Notes under the pieces: model-generated
Told to the model about the DNA's origin: nothing
Seen by the model: the letters and a program-made list of their open reading frames with translations, nothing else
Database searches by the model: none
NCBI RefSeq assembly: GCF_020523825.1
Contig: NZ_JAJALK010000004.1
Span: 186,001-250,000 of the forward strand
Reading direction: 5' to 3'
DNA length: 64,000 nucleotides
From: Methylobacterium brachiatum
GTDB taxonomy: Bacteria > Pseudomonadota > Alphaproteobacteria > Rhizobiales > Beijerinckiaceae
Shown: one piece after another, positions 46,373 to 57,709 of the stretch
How positions within the stretch are numbered: position 1 is the first letter of the stretch
How the letters are laid out: every line of letters starts with the position of its first letter
Translations under genes and position numbers: made by a program

Positions 46373-46771
46373 GAGGCCTCAGCCCGGCAGAGAAGATGGG
46401 AAGACGGATGGGGCGGGGTTCTTCTCGCCCCTCCCGAGACAATCGCCCGCGCCCGTGGATTCCGGGGCAGCGGAGCCCGGAATCCGCAACCGCAGCGGCA
46501 TCAGGGTCCTGCCCTCTCGGCGGCTCTGGGTTGCCCCCTCCGGTTTCGACCGCGCCTGCAGTTCCTTGGAGTCACGCCGTGGCTTCCCCGGCGGCTATCG
46601 CATCGCGAACTAGGTAAGCGGTCATAAGAACCGCAATCCGACACCAATAAGCTGCCGTCGCACGGGCTCCGGCACATGATGCGGCACGCCGCACGGTCAC
46701 GTGTCCGGGCCGACCCTTGTCGGGGCGCGAGGGGCAGGGCAGGGAGGGCCCGTCCCAGACCCGATGGCCCG
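46373..46771. other. Intergenic region with hairpin, hypX to bestrophin
   Basis: 399 bases without a supported gene. It contains the 29-bp hairpin at 46457-46485 and, further on, GC-rich sequence with no clear promoter or reading frame. An upstream extension of the bestrophin frame exists (to 46676) but lacks a good start. Confidence 0.4.
46457..46485. repeat. Hairpin related to the GGATTCCGGG dispersed repeat
   Basis: GGATTCCGGG (46457-46466) and CCCGGAATCC (46476-46485) are perfect 10-bp arms around GCAGCGGAG. The arms recur in the larger repeat at 54677-54827, so this is probably a partial copy of the same family. It lies about 85 bases beyond hypX and could serve as a transcript end. Confidence 0.7.
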
Positions 46772-47668
46772 ATGATCGTCCGCACCCGGCCCAACCTGTT
46801 CACCCTGCTGTTCACCATGCAGGGCTCGATCCTGCCGCGCGTGGCCTGGAAGCTCGTCGGCATCGTCGCGGTCGCCTGCCTGGTGGTCTGGGCGGAGGCG
46901 CGCTGGCCGGCCTTCTTCCCGGTGACCGCGGGGGTCGCGCCGTTCACGCTGGTCGGCCTCGCCCTGTCGATCTTCCTGAGCTTCCGCAACAACGCCTGCT
47001 ACGAGCGCTGGTGGGAGGCCCGGAAGGTCTGGGGCAGCCTGATCGGCGAGGTGCGCAACCTGGCCCGCCTCCTGCCGGCCCTGCTGCCGCCCGCCGAGGC
47101 GGCGCCGCATCTGCGCCGTCTCTCGGCCTTCGCGCACGGCCTTCATGCGCGCCTGCGCGGCCTCGACGAGGCCCTGGCTGTGGACGGGAAGGCCCCCGGG
47201 GCGGATCTCTGCGGTCCCAATCCCACCGATTCGGTCCTGGCCGCCCTGACCCGCGATCTCGCCGGGCTGATGCGCAGCGGGCGCCTCACCGATATCCAGT
47301 TCGGCCTCATCGAGGCGCGGATCGAGGCGCTGTCCGGCGTTCACACCGCCTGCGAGCGGATCGCCAACACGCCGCTGCCCTTCGCCTACACGCTGCTCGT
47401 CTACCGCACCGCCTGGCTCTACTGCCTGCTCCTGCCGGTGGGGCTCACGGGTTCCCTGGGTTGGGCGACGCCCGTGGTGGTGGCGCTGGTCGGCTACACC
47501 TTCTTCGGCCTCGATGCCCTGGGCGACGAGCTGGAGGAGCCGTTCGGCACCGAGCCGAACGACCTGCCCCTCGACGCGATGGTCCGCGCCGTCGACCGCA
47601 TCGTCCAACACGCTCTCGGCGAGCCGATGCCGGCCCCGCTGGCGCCGGACGGGTACTGGCTGCGGTAG
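46772..47668 (+). CDS. Bestrophin family membrane protein
   Basis: Member of the bacterial bestrophin (UPF0187, YneE) family, 298 residues, which form pentameric ion channels in the inner membrane; bacterial ones characterised so far favour cations. Family features seen are the early helix WKLVGIVAVACLVVWAEARW, the conserved SFRNNACYERWWEARKVWG (about 70-88), a middle cytosolic helical part, and the C-terminal FFGLDALGDELEEPFGTEPNDLPL. I start at ATG 46772 (MIVRTRPNLFTLLF), which matches the usual N-terminus. No neighbours suggest a partner. Confidence 0.9.
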   Translation: MIVRTRPNLFTLLFTMQGSILPRVAWKLVGIVAVACLVVWAEARWPAFFPVTAGVAPFTLVGLALSIFLSFRNNACYERWWEARKVWGSLIGEVRNLARLLPALLPPAEAAPHLRRLSAFAHGLHARLRGLDEALAVDGKAPGADLCGPNPTDSVLAALTRDLAGLMRSGRLTDIQFGLIEARIEALSGVHTACERIANTPLPFAYTLLVYRTAWLYCLLLPVGLTGSLGWATPVVVALVGYTFFGLDALGDELEEPFGTEPNDLPLDAMVRAVDRIVQHALGEPMPAPLAPDGYWLR

Positions 47669-47676
47669 GGCAGGGG

Positions 47677-48258
47677 TCAGCCGTTCCAGTTGCGCAGGAC
47701 CGGCTCGCTCCGGTCATGCTCGTAGCCCAGCACGCTGACGCTCGCGGTGCCGAGCACCAGCAGCGCGCCGCCCTCCGGTGGCAGGCCGATCCAGCGGGCG
47801 GCGAGCACGCGCAGGACATGCGCGCTGGAGAACAGGATCAGGTCCGCGTCCAGGGCGCGGATCCGGGCGATGGCCCGGTCCGCCCGGGCGCCGACATTGG
47901 CAGCATCCTCGCCGCCGGGGCAGCCGTCCCGGAACAGGCGCCAGCCTGGGCGCTCGGTGAGAATGTCCTTGGTGGTCCGTCCTTCGTAGGCGCCGTAATC
48001 CCATTCGGCCAGGTCCGGCTCGATCACGCGACCCGCGCCGAAGCCGGCAAGGGCACAGGTGGTGACCGCCCGACTCGACGGGCTCGACCAGACCGCCGCA
48101 TAGGTCCGTGCAGCCAAGCGTGGCGCCAGGGTGCTGGCCGCGTCCTCGCCGGCCGGCGTCAACGGGATGTCGCTGCGCCCGGTATGCTGGCCGGACCGGC
48201 TCCAGGCCGTCTCGCCGTGGCGGACCAGGGTGATCTGCGGGAGCTGGGTCTCGGACAT
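47677..48258 (-). CDS. Histidine phosphatase family protein
   Basis: Phosphoglycerate mutase-like phosphatase, 193 residues. The catalytic phosphohistidine is in LVRHGETAWSRSGQHTGRSD (about 10-29). The acid is supplied by EWDYGAYEGRTT, and the second catalytic histidine by FSSAHVLRVLAARW. The sequence is close to broad sugar-phosphate phosphatases such as SHB17-like or GpmB-like proteins. Starts at ATG 48258 (MSETQLPQI). It is divergent from the SahR-like regulator with a palindrome between them, and convergent with the bestrophin gene, 8 bases apart. Confidence 0.9.
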   Translation of the reverse strand: MSETQLPQITLVRHGETAWSRSGQHTGRSDIPLTPAGEDAASTLAPRLAARTYAAVWSSPSSRAVTTCALAGFGAGRVIEPDLAEWDYGAYEGRTTKDILTERPGWRLFRDGCPGGEDAANVGARADRAIARIRALDADLILFSSAHVLRVLAARWIGLPPEGGALLVLGTASVSVLGYEHDRSEPVLRNWNG

Positions 48259-48366
48259 GCACGCCTCCGGCTGCCCGTGTTCAACGCATCCGGGCCGATC
48301 CGGCACCGCGCAGCCTAATCTACCGCGCCGCAGGCCCAACATCGCCCTTGCGCGGCCGGATAAACG

Positions 48367-48388
48367 GACATAAACATATCTTTATGTC
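48367..48388. promoter_or_regulatory. 22-bp palindrome over the start codon of the SahR-like gene
   Basis: Arms GACATAAA (48367-48374) and TTTATGTC (48381-48388) are perfectly complementary around CATATC, 20 of 22 positions symmetric. The ATG of the regulator (48384) lies within the right arm, and the divergent phosphatase gene starts 108 bases away. The likely ligand is the ArsR-type regulator encoded here, giving autorepression. No second copy is evident before metF or metH. Confidence 0.75.
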
Positions 48389-49394
48389 TAACGCTGAGAG
48401 TCGCGCGGCGGGATCGATCCCCTTTCCGGAAGCCCTGGGCGTTCTGCGCGCGGCGGCCGAGGAGACGCGCCTGCGCATCCTGGCGCTGCTGACGGAAGGT
48501 GAGCTGTCGGTCTCCGACCTCACCGACATTCTCGGCCAGTCGCAGCCGCGCATCTCGCGCCACCTCAAGCTGCTGGTCGAGGCGGGCCTCGTCGAGCGCC
48601 ATCGCGAGGGCGCCTGGGCGTTCTTCCGGCTGTCGGAGGCGCGGGCCGGCCTCGCCGACCCGCTCCTGTCAGGGCTCGACCGGACCACGCCGCCGCTCTC
48701 GGAGGATCGCGCCCGACTCGATGCGGTGCGCACCCAGAGGGCCGAGGCGGCCCAGACCTTCTTCGCCCGGCTGGCGCCGAAATGGGACGAGCTCCGCTCC
48801 CTGCACGTCCCCGAGGCCACCGTCGAGGCGGCGGTGCTCGACGCGCTCGGCGAGCGCCCGCTCGGCAGCCTGATCGATCTGGGCACCGGCACGGGCAGGA
48901 TGCTCGGGCTGCTTGCCCCCCGGGCCGGCCGCGCCACCGGGCTCGATTCGAGCCACGCCATGCTGTCGGTCGCCCGGGCCAACCTGGAGCGTCAGGGCCT
49001 GTCGCGGGTGGATCTGCGCCAGGGCGACATCCACGCGCCGCCCTTCGCCCGGGCGAGCTTCGACCTGGTGGTGGTGCATCAGGTGCTCCACTATCTGGAC
49101 GATCCGGCGCGCGCCTTGCGGGGTGCCGCGCGCCTCGTCGCACCCGGGGGCCGGCTCCTGGTGGTTGATTTCGCCCCGCACGATCTCGAATTCCTGCGCA
49201 CCAGCCAGGCCCACCGCCGCCTCGGCTTCTCCGCGGACCAGGTTTCCCACTGGCTGGCCGAGGCCGGGCTCGCCACGGTCGCGACCCGCGATCTGGTGCC
49301 CCGGGAAGCCGGGCAGCTCACCGTCACGCTGTGGCTCGCCCAGGACATGGGCGTCGGCCGCGAGGCGGAACCGCTTCAGCGCGCGGTCGCCTGA
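48384..49394 (+). CDS. sahR: ArsR-family regulator fused to SAM-dependent methyltransferase domain (SahR-like)
   Basis: A 336-residue fusion. The N-terminal ArsR winged helix (about 15-95) has RAAAEETRLRILALL and the recognition helix QSQPRISRHLKLLVEAGLVERH (in part). The C-terminal half (about 140-320) is a class I methyltransferase-like domain with motif I LIDLGTGTGRMLGLL and FDLVVVHQVLHYLDD. Such fusions, in front of metF and metH in alphaproteobacteria, match SahR, a repressor of methionine-cycle genes that senses S-adenosylhomocysteine. A palindrome covers its own start codon. The name is inferred from architecture and neighbours (metF 77 bases downstream). Confidence 0.85.
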   Translation: MSNAESRAAGSIPFPEALGVLRAAAEETRLRILALLTEGELSVSDLTDILGQSQPRISRHLKLLVEAGLVERHREGAWAFFRLSEARAGLADPLLSGLDRTTPPLSEDRARLDAVRTQRAEAAQTFFARLAPKWDELRSLHVPEATVEAAVLDALGERPLGSLIDLGTGTGRMLGLLAPRAGRATGLDSSHAMLSVARANLERQGLSRVDLRQGDIHAPPFARASFDLVVVHQVLHYLDDPARALRGAARLVAPGGRLLVVDFAPHDLEFLRTSQAHRRLGFSADQVSHWLAEAGLATVATRDLVPREAGQLTVTLWLAQDMGVGREAEPLQRAVA

Positions 49395-49471
49395 CCTCCG
49401 GGCCGGACGACCTCCACGCAACCCTGTTCACCCATATCGTCTGAACCGATCGACATAGAGGACGAGACCCG

Positions 49472-50392
49472 ATGCGCCGTTCCACCCACCGCGCCAGCCG
49501 CGACGGCTACCACCCGATCCGCGTCTCGATCGAGTTCTTCCCGCCGAAGACCGACGAGATGGAGAAGATCCTGTGGTCCTCGATCGAGCGGCTGGCCCCG
49601 CTCCAGCCGAAATTCGTCTCCGTGACCTACGGGGCCGGCGGCTCGACCCGGGAGCGCACCCACAACACCGTCGCCCGGATGATCCGCGAGACCACCCTCA
49701 AGCCGGCCGCGCACCTCACCTGCGTGGATGCCAGCCGTGAGGAGATCGACGCGGTGGTGCAGGCCTACTGGGATGTCGGCGTGCGCCACATCGTGGCCCT
49801 GCGCGGCGATCCGGCCGACGGCGTCGGCCACGCCTACAAGCCGCATCCGGAGGGCTACGCCACGACCGCGGAGCTCGTCGAGGGGATCAAGCGCATCGGC
49901 GACTTCAAGGTCTCGGTCTCGGCCTATCCCGAGAAGCACCCGGAGGCCGCCACCCTGGAGGCGGACATCGATGCGCTGAAGGCCAAGGTCGATGCCGGCG
50001 CCGACCAGGCGATCACCCAGTTCTTCTTCGAGAACGAGGTCTACCTGCGCTACCTCGAGAAGGTGCGGGCCGCCGGGATCACGATCCCGATCATCCCGGG
50101 CATCCTCACGGTGCAGAACTTCAAGCAGGCGGCGAACTTCGCCCGCCGCACCGGCGCCTCGGTGCCCTACTGGCTGGCAGCCCGGTTCGAAGGCCTCGAC
50201 AACGACGTGGAGACCCGCCGCCTCGTCGCCGCCGCCGTGGCGGCCGAGCAGGTGCTCGACCTGGTGGACGAGGGCGTCCAGGACTTCCACTTCTACTCAA
50301 TGAACCGCTCCGACCTCGTCTACGCGATCTGCCACCTGCTGGGCCTGCGCGCGCAGGCGCCGAAGCTGGCAGCGGAAAAGGCGGCGGCCTAG
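49472..50392 (+). CDS. metF: Methylenetetrahydrofolate reductase
   Basis: Flavoenzyme that reduces 5,10-methylene-THF to 5-methyl-THF, the methyl donor of MetH; 306 residues, TIM barrel. Family motifs are VSIEFFPPKTDEMEK (N-terminal catalytic Glu), the segment FVSVTYGAGGSTRERT, AHLTCVDASREEI, IVALRGDPADG, QFFFENEVY and the late FHFYSMNRSDL. AGAGGACGAGACCCG precedes ATG 49472, with GAGG as ribosome-binding site. It is 77 bases downstream of the SahR-like gene, probably in its operon, and upstream of metH. Confidence 0.95.
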   Translation: MRRSTHRASRDGYHPIRVSIEFFPPKTDEMEKILWSSIERLAPLQPKFVSVTYGAGGSTRERTHNTVARMIRETTLKPAAHLTCVDASREEIDAVVQAYWDVGVRHIVALRGDPADGVGHAYKPHPEGYATTAELVEGIKRIGDFKVSVSAYPEKHPEAATLEADIDALKAKVDAGADQAITQFFFENEVYLRYLEKVRAAGITIPIIPGILTVQNFKQAANFARRTGASVPYWLAARFEGLDNDVETRRLVAAAVAAEQVLDLVDEGVQDFHFYSMNRSDLVYAICHLLGLRAQAPKLAAEKAAA

Positions 50393-50445
50393 ATTCAGCT
50401 GCGCCCACACGGCGCAGCAGGGGGCAGGGGGCAGGGGGCAGGACG

Positions 50446-50692
50446 ATGGCCGAACCGCAGGATATGATTCTTCCGCTTCTTCGGGAGATGCGGACCGAAT
50501 TGCAGACGGGCTTCTCCGATGTTTGCCGGCAATTCGTTGCGGTCGCGCTTCGATAGGTTGGAGCGCCAGTGTGACGATCTCCGTAAAGCCATGACGGGCG
50601 AATCGATGCTCGGTCGCTGCGCGGCCGCGGGGGTCGGGAAGCGTCTCGACGCGATCGAGAGGCGGCTCGTCATCCTGGAAAAGACGGACTGA
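50446..50692 (+). pseudogene. Frameshifted small coiled-coil gene
   Basis: Two reading frames make one protein only if joined. Frame 1 starts ATG 50446 and reads MAEPQDMILPLLREMRTELQ, then stops at 50554 after 36 residues. From about 50521 another frame continues with SRFDRLERQCDDLRKAMTGE and ends RLDAIERRLVILEKTD at 50692, with heptad-type leucine and isoleucine spacing. The pattern fits a small coiled-coil hypothetical common in methylobacteria, disrupted by a one- or two-base indel near 50525-50550. A sequencing error is the alternative. It sits between metF and the repeat in front of metH. Confidence 0.6.
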
Positions 50693-50738
50693 CGCGGACC
50701 ATTCCCGGGCCGGTCCGAACCTGAAACGCCAACCCGCG

Positions 50739-50852
50739 CCCTCATCCTGAGGTGCCCGCGCCAGCGGGCCTCGAAGGAGGGCTCCAGGGATCGACACGAC
50801 ATCTGGGGGCCTCCTCCGAGGCCCCCGCTTCGCTACGGCACCTCGGCTGAGG
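50739..50852. repeat. Dispersed hairpin repeat (CCCTCATCCTGAGG family), copy 3
   Basis: About 114 bp with the same arms as the copies at 17657 and 20284: CCCTCATCCTGAGG then CCTCGAAGGAGG on the left and CCTCCTCCGAGG to CCTCGGCTGAGG on the right; the right outer arm has diverged. It ends 20 bases before the metH start codon, so the element forms the metH leader. Confidence 0.8.
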
Positions 50853-50871
50853 TGGTCTGTTGGGACCGATC

Positions 50872-54624
<3,753 letters not shown>

Positions 54625-54676
54625 GGGGGCTCGCCAGGCATCGGTTGTGAGGGACGCCTTGCGGCGCCTGAACACC

Positions 54677-54827
54677 CGCGTCGTCATTCCGGGGCTCGCC
54701 GCAGGCGAGAGCCCGGAATCCAGAACCACAGGCGAGCCCGAACGATGCGACGCGGGTTGCTCAAAGCCGGCAAGCTCGGCGGCTCTGGATTCCGGGCTCC
54801 GCTGTGCGGCCCCGGAATGACGACGCG
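54677..54827. repeat. Large inverted repeat (CGCGTCGTCATTCCGGGG family)
   Basis: 18-bp perfect outer arms CGCGTCGTCATTCCGGGG (54677-54694) and its complement (54810-54827) bracket inner arms GAGCCCGGAATCC and GGATTCCGGGCTC. The 151-bp block fills most of the gap between convergent metH and the SMP-30 gene, a good place for bidirectional termination. A partial relative is at 46457-46485. Confidence 0.85.
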
Positions 54828-54863
54828 TTTCGGCTCTTTCGAAGGAACTCCGAGCGACCCGCG

Positions 54864-55868
54864 TCAGCAGGTCCCGGCGCCGCGCGTATTGACGTAGAGC
54901 GCGTAGACCGAGTGCGAGGCGGTCATCAGCAGCAGGTTGCGGTTGAGGCCGCCGAAGCAGAGGTTGGCGCAGCGCTCGGGCAGGCGGATCCGGCCGATCG
55001 GCTTGGCCTGGGGCGAGAGGATGAGCACGCCGTCCTCGGCCTCGCTCATGCCCCAGCCGCACCAGAGGTTGCCGTCGACATCGATCCGGAAGCCGTCCGG
55101 CGTGCCGGTGCCGGCGTCGTAGAATACGCGTCCGTTGGCGGTCCTGGTGCCGGTCTCGACCACGTCGTAGACGCGGATCAGGCGGTTCGGCTTGGCGCGC
55201 GCCTCGATGACGTAGAGCTTCGATTCGTCCGGCGAGAAGGCCAGCCCGTTCGGTCCCGCGAGACCGGCCACCGCCACGCTCGCCCGCCCGGTGGCCGGGT
55301 CGATCCGGTAGACATTGCCCGGGAGTTCCGGCGCCGCCATCGACTCGTGGGGGTTGGGGCCGAAGGCCGGATCGGTGAACCAGATCGCACCGTCGGAATG
55401 GCACACGACGTCGTTGGGTGAATTGAGCGGCTTGCCGTCGAACCGGTCGAGCAGCGTGGTGATCGAGCCGTCATGCTCGGTCCGGGTGACGCTGCGGGAC
55501 TTGTGCTGGCAGGTGACGAGGCGCCCTTGCCGGTCCCGGGTGTTGCCGTTGGCGTAGGCGGACGGCTTGCGGAACATTGTGAGTGCGCCGGAGGCCTCGT
55601 CCCAGCGCATGATCCGGTCGTTGACCACGTCGCTGAACAGCAGCGCGCCCATATCGCCGAACCAGACCGGCCCCTCGGCCCAGCGCAGGCCGGTGGCGAC
55701 ACGTTCCACGGTGGCGGAGGGGATGCGGTACTTGGCGAAGGCCGGGTCGAGCACCTCGACGGCGGGATCGGGCACGCGCTGCGACGGCTCCCACCCGGCT
55801 CCGGCCGCCCGGGCCGCCCCGAGCAGGGCCGCGCCCGCGAGCAGGCCTCTGCGTGCGATCGTCGCCAT
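54864..55868 (-). CDS. SMP-30/gluconolactonase family protein, exported
   Basis: Six-bladed propeller lactonase-like protein, 334 residues. The N-terminus is Tat/Sec-like: ARRGLLAGAALLGAARAAG with adjacent arginines, so export to the periplasm is expected. Typical SMP-30 elements are RWAEGPVWFGDMGALLFSD (metal Glu), LNSPNDVVCHSDG (metal Asn), GPNGLAFSPDESKLYV and PDGFRIDVDGNLWCG (metal Asp). It would hydrolyse aldonolactones, fitting the arabonate dehydratase gene 110 bases upstream on the same strand. Downstream end of the minus-strand sugar-acid genes. A palindrome lies 34 bases before its start. Confidence 0.88.
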   Translation of the reverse strand: MATIARRGLLAGAALLGAARAAGAGWEPSQRVPDPAVEVLDPAFAKYRIPSATVERVATGLRWAEGPVWFGDMGALLFSDVVNDRIMRWDEASGALTMFRKPSAYANGNTRDRQGRLVTCQHKSRSVTRTEHDGSITTLLDRFDGKPLNSPNDVVCHSDGAIWFTDPAFGPNPHESMAAPELPGNVYRIDPATGRASVAVAGLAGPNGLAFSPDESKLYVIEARAKPNRLIRVYDVVETGTRTANGRVFYDAGTGTPDGFRIDVDGNLWCGWGMSEAEDGVLILSPQAKPIGRIRLPERCANLCFGGLNRNLLLMTASHSVYALYVNTRGAGTC

Positions 55869-55901
55869 GTATCCTCCCTGTCCGGTCAGCCGCCGGCTTC
55901 G

Positions 55902-55916
55902 TCCACGATTCGTGGA
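55902..55916. promoter_or_regulatory. 15-bp palindrome upstream of the SMP-30 gene
   Basis: TCCACGA and TCGTGGA flank one base, perfectly symmetric, 34 bases upstream of the lactonase start in the 110-base gap after the dehydratase gene. No T-tract follows on the minus strand, so an operator is more likely than a terminator. It differs from the GntR-type sites at 59941 and 60774. Confidence 0.45.
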
Positions 55917-55978
55917 TCGTTGTTTGGCCGTGCTGCCTTGCCCCGGGCTGAGACGTCGGTCCGCGGGGAGCGCGCGGG

Positions 55979-57709
55979 TCAGTGAATTTCCGGCTCGGGA
56001 ATGCCTCCGGCGCCCTCGAGGAAGTCGAAGTCGCAGCCCTCATGCGCCTGCCGCACGTGCTGGGCGAACAGGCGGTTGTAGCCCCGGGGATAGGCCCGGT
56101 CCGGCGGCACGAACGAAGCGACGCGCGCGGCGATCTCGGCCTCGTCCAGATGCAGGTGGATGCGCCGCTCGGACACGTCGACGGTGATCAGGTCACCGTT
56201 GCGCACGGCCGCCAGCGGCCCGCCGGCCGCCGATTCCGGCGAGACGTGCAGGATGCAGGCGCCGTAGCTGGTGCCGCTCATGCGCGCGTCCGAGATCCGC
56301 AGCATGTCGCGCACGCCCTGCCGGAGCAGGACCTTCGGGATCGGCAGCATGCCCCATTCCGGCATGCCCGGGCCGCCGATCGGTCCGGCATTGCGCAGGA
56401 CCATGATGTGGTCCGGGGTGACGTCGAGGTCGAGGTCGTTCACCGCCGCGCTCATGGCGTCGTAATCGTCGAACACCAGGGCCGGCCCGGTATGCTTGAG
56501 GAAACGCGGATCGGCGGCCGGCGGCTTGATCACGCAGCCATGCGGCGCGAGGTTGCCGTACAGGATCGCGGTGCCGCCGGATTCGACGATCGGCTTGTCC
56601 AGGGGGCGGATGACGTCGTCGTTGTAGACACTCATGCCGGCGAGCCCATCGCCGATCGTGCCGCCGGTGACCGAGCGGGCGTCGAGGTGGAGGAGGGGGG
56701 ACAGGCGCACCATCAGCGCCCGGATGCCGCCGGCGATATGGAAATCCTCCATCAGCCAAGCGCCCGAGGGCCGCAGGTTGGCGATCACCGGCACCTTCTG
56801 GGCGAAATCGTCGAACTCGGACAGCTTGATCGGGATCCCGGCCCGGCCCGCCATCGCCACCAGATGGATCATCGCGTTGGTCGAGCCGGCCAGGGCGTTG
56901 TGGACCACGAGGGCGTTCTCCACCGAGCGCCGGTCGAGGATGTCGGACGGTTTCAGGTCCTCCCAGATCATCTCGACGATGCGCCGGCCGCAGGCGCTGG
57001 CCATGCGGGGATGGTCGGCATCGGCCGCCGGGATCGAAGCCGCGCCCGGCAGCGACAGGCCGAGCGCCTCGGCGATCGAGGTCATGGTCGAGGCGGTGCC
57101 CATGGTCATGCAGGTGCCGAAGGTGCGGGCGATCCCCGCCTCCATGTCGTTCCACTGCTGCGTGGTGATCGTGCCGGCTTCCTTCTCGGCCCAGTATTTC
57201 CACACGTCGGAGCCCGAGCCAAGGATTTTGCCGCCGGAATGCCCGCGCATCATCGGCCCCGCCGGCAGGAAGATCATCGGCAGGTTCATGGAGATGCCGC
57301 CCATCACCGTGCCCGGCGTGGTCTTGTCGCAACCGCCCATCAGCACCGCTCCGTCCACCGGGTGCTGGCGCAGCAGCTCCTCCACCTCCATGGCCAGGAG
57401 GTTGCGGTAGAGCATCGTGGTCGGCTTGACGAAGTTCTCCGAGAGCGAGAGCGCCGGCAGCTCGATCGGGAAGCCCCCCGCCTGCCAGACCCCGCGCTTC
57501 ACCTGCTCCACCCGCTCGCGGAAGTGGAGGTGGCAGGGGTTGATGTCGCTCCAGGTGTTGATGATCCCAACGATCGGCTTGCCGGTGAAATCGGCGCGCT
57601 CGTAGCCCATCTGGAGCATGCGCGAGCGGTGACCGAAGCTGCGCAGGTCGGTGGCGCCGAACCAGCGCTGGCTGCGCAGATCGCCGAGGGTCTTCTTGTG
57701 TGCGTTCAT
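55979..57709 (-). CDS. IlvD/Edd family dehydratase, L-arabonate dehydratase-like
   Basis: Iron-sulfur dehydratase of 576 residues. Within the IlvD/Edd family the opening LRSQRWFGATDLRSFGHRSR (in part) and the segment TWSDINPCHLHFRERV are those of sugar-acid dehydratases such as L-arabonate and D-xylonate dehydratase, not of dihydroxy-acid dehydratase. Cluster cysteines occur in MGGCDKTTPG and TFGTCMTMGTA, and the first in NPCH. It converts an aldonate to 2-keto-3-deoxyaldonate. The start at 57709 overlaps the MFS stop by 1 base. With the lactonase and the semialdehyde dehydrogenase it fits a non-phosphorylating pentose route. Confidence 0.9.
   Translation of the reverse strand: MNAHKKTLGDLRSQRWFGATDLRSFGHRSRMLQMGYERADFTGKPIVGIINTWSDINPCHLHFRERVEQVKRGVWQAGGFPIELPALSLSENFVKPTTMLYRNLLAMEVEELLRQHPVDGAVLMGGCDKTTPGTVMGGISMNLPMIFLPAGPMMRGHSGGKILGSGSDVWKYWAEKEAGTITTQQWNDMEAGIARTFGTCMTMGTASTMTSIAEALGLSLPGAASIPAADADHPRMASACGRRIVEMIWEDLKPSDILDRRSVENALVVHNALAGSTNAMIHLVAMAGRAGIPIKLSEFDDFAQKVPVIANLRPSGAWLMEDFHIAGGIRALMVRLSPLLHLDARSVTGGTIGDGLAGMSVYNDDVIRPLDKPIVESGGTAILYGNLAPHGCVIKPPAADPRFLKHTGPALVFDDYDAMSAAVNDLDLDVTPDHIMVLRNAGPIGGPGMPEWGMLPIPKVLLRQGVRDMLRISDARMSGTSYGACILHVSPESAAGGPLAAVRNGDLITVDVSERRIHLHLDEAEIAARVASFVPPDRAYPRGYNRLFAQHVRQAHEGCDFDFLEGAGGIPEPEIH

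Noticed and set aside
50393..50871. Cobalamin or SAM riboswitch before metH
   Set aside because: The gap holds a frameshifted gene and a dispersed repeat; I see no B12-box or SAM riboswitch core.
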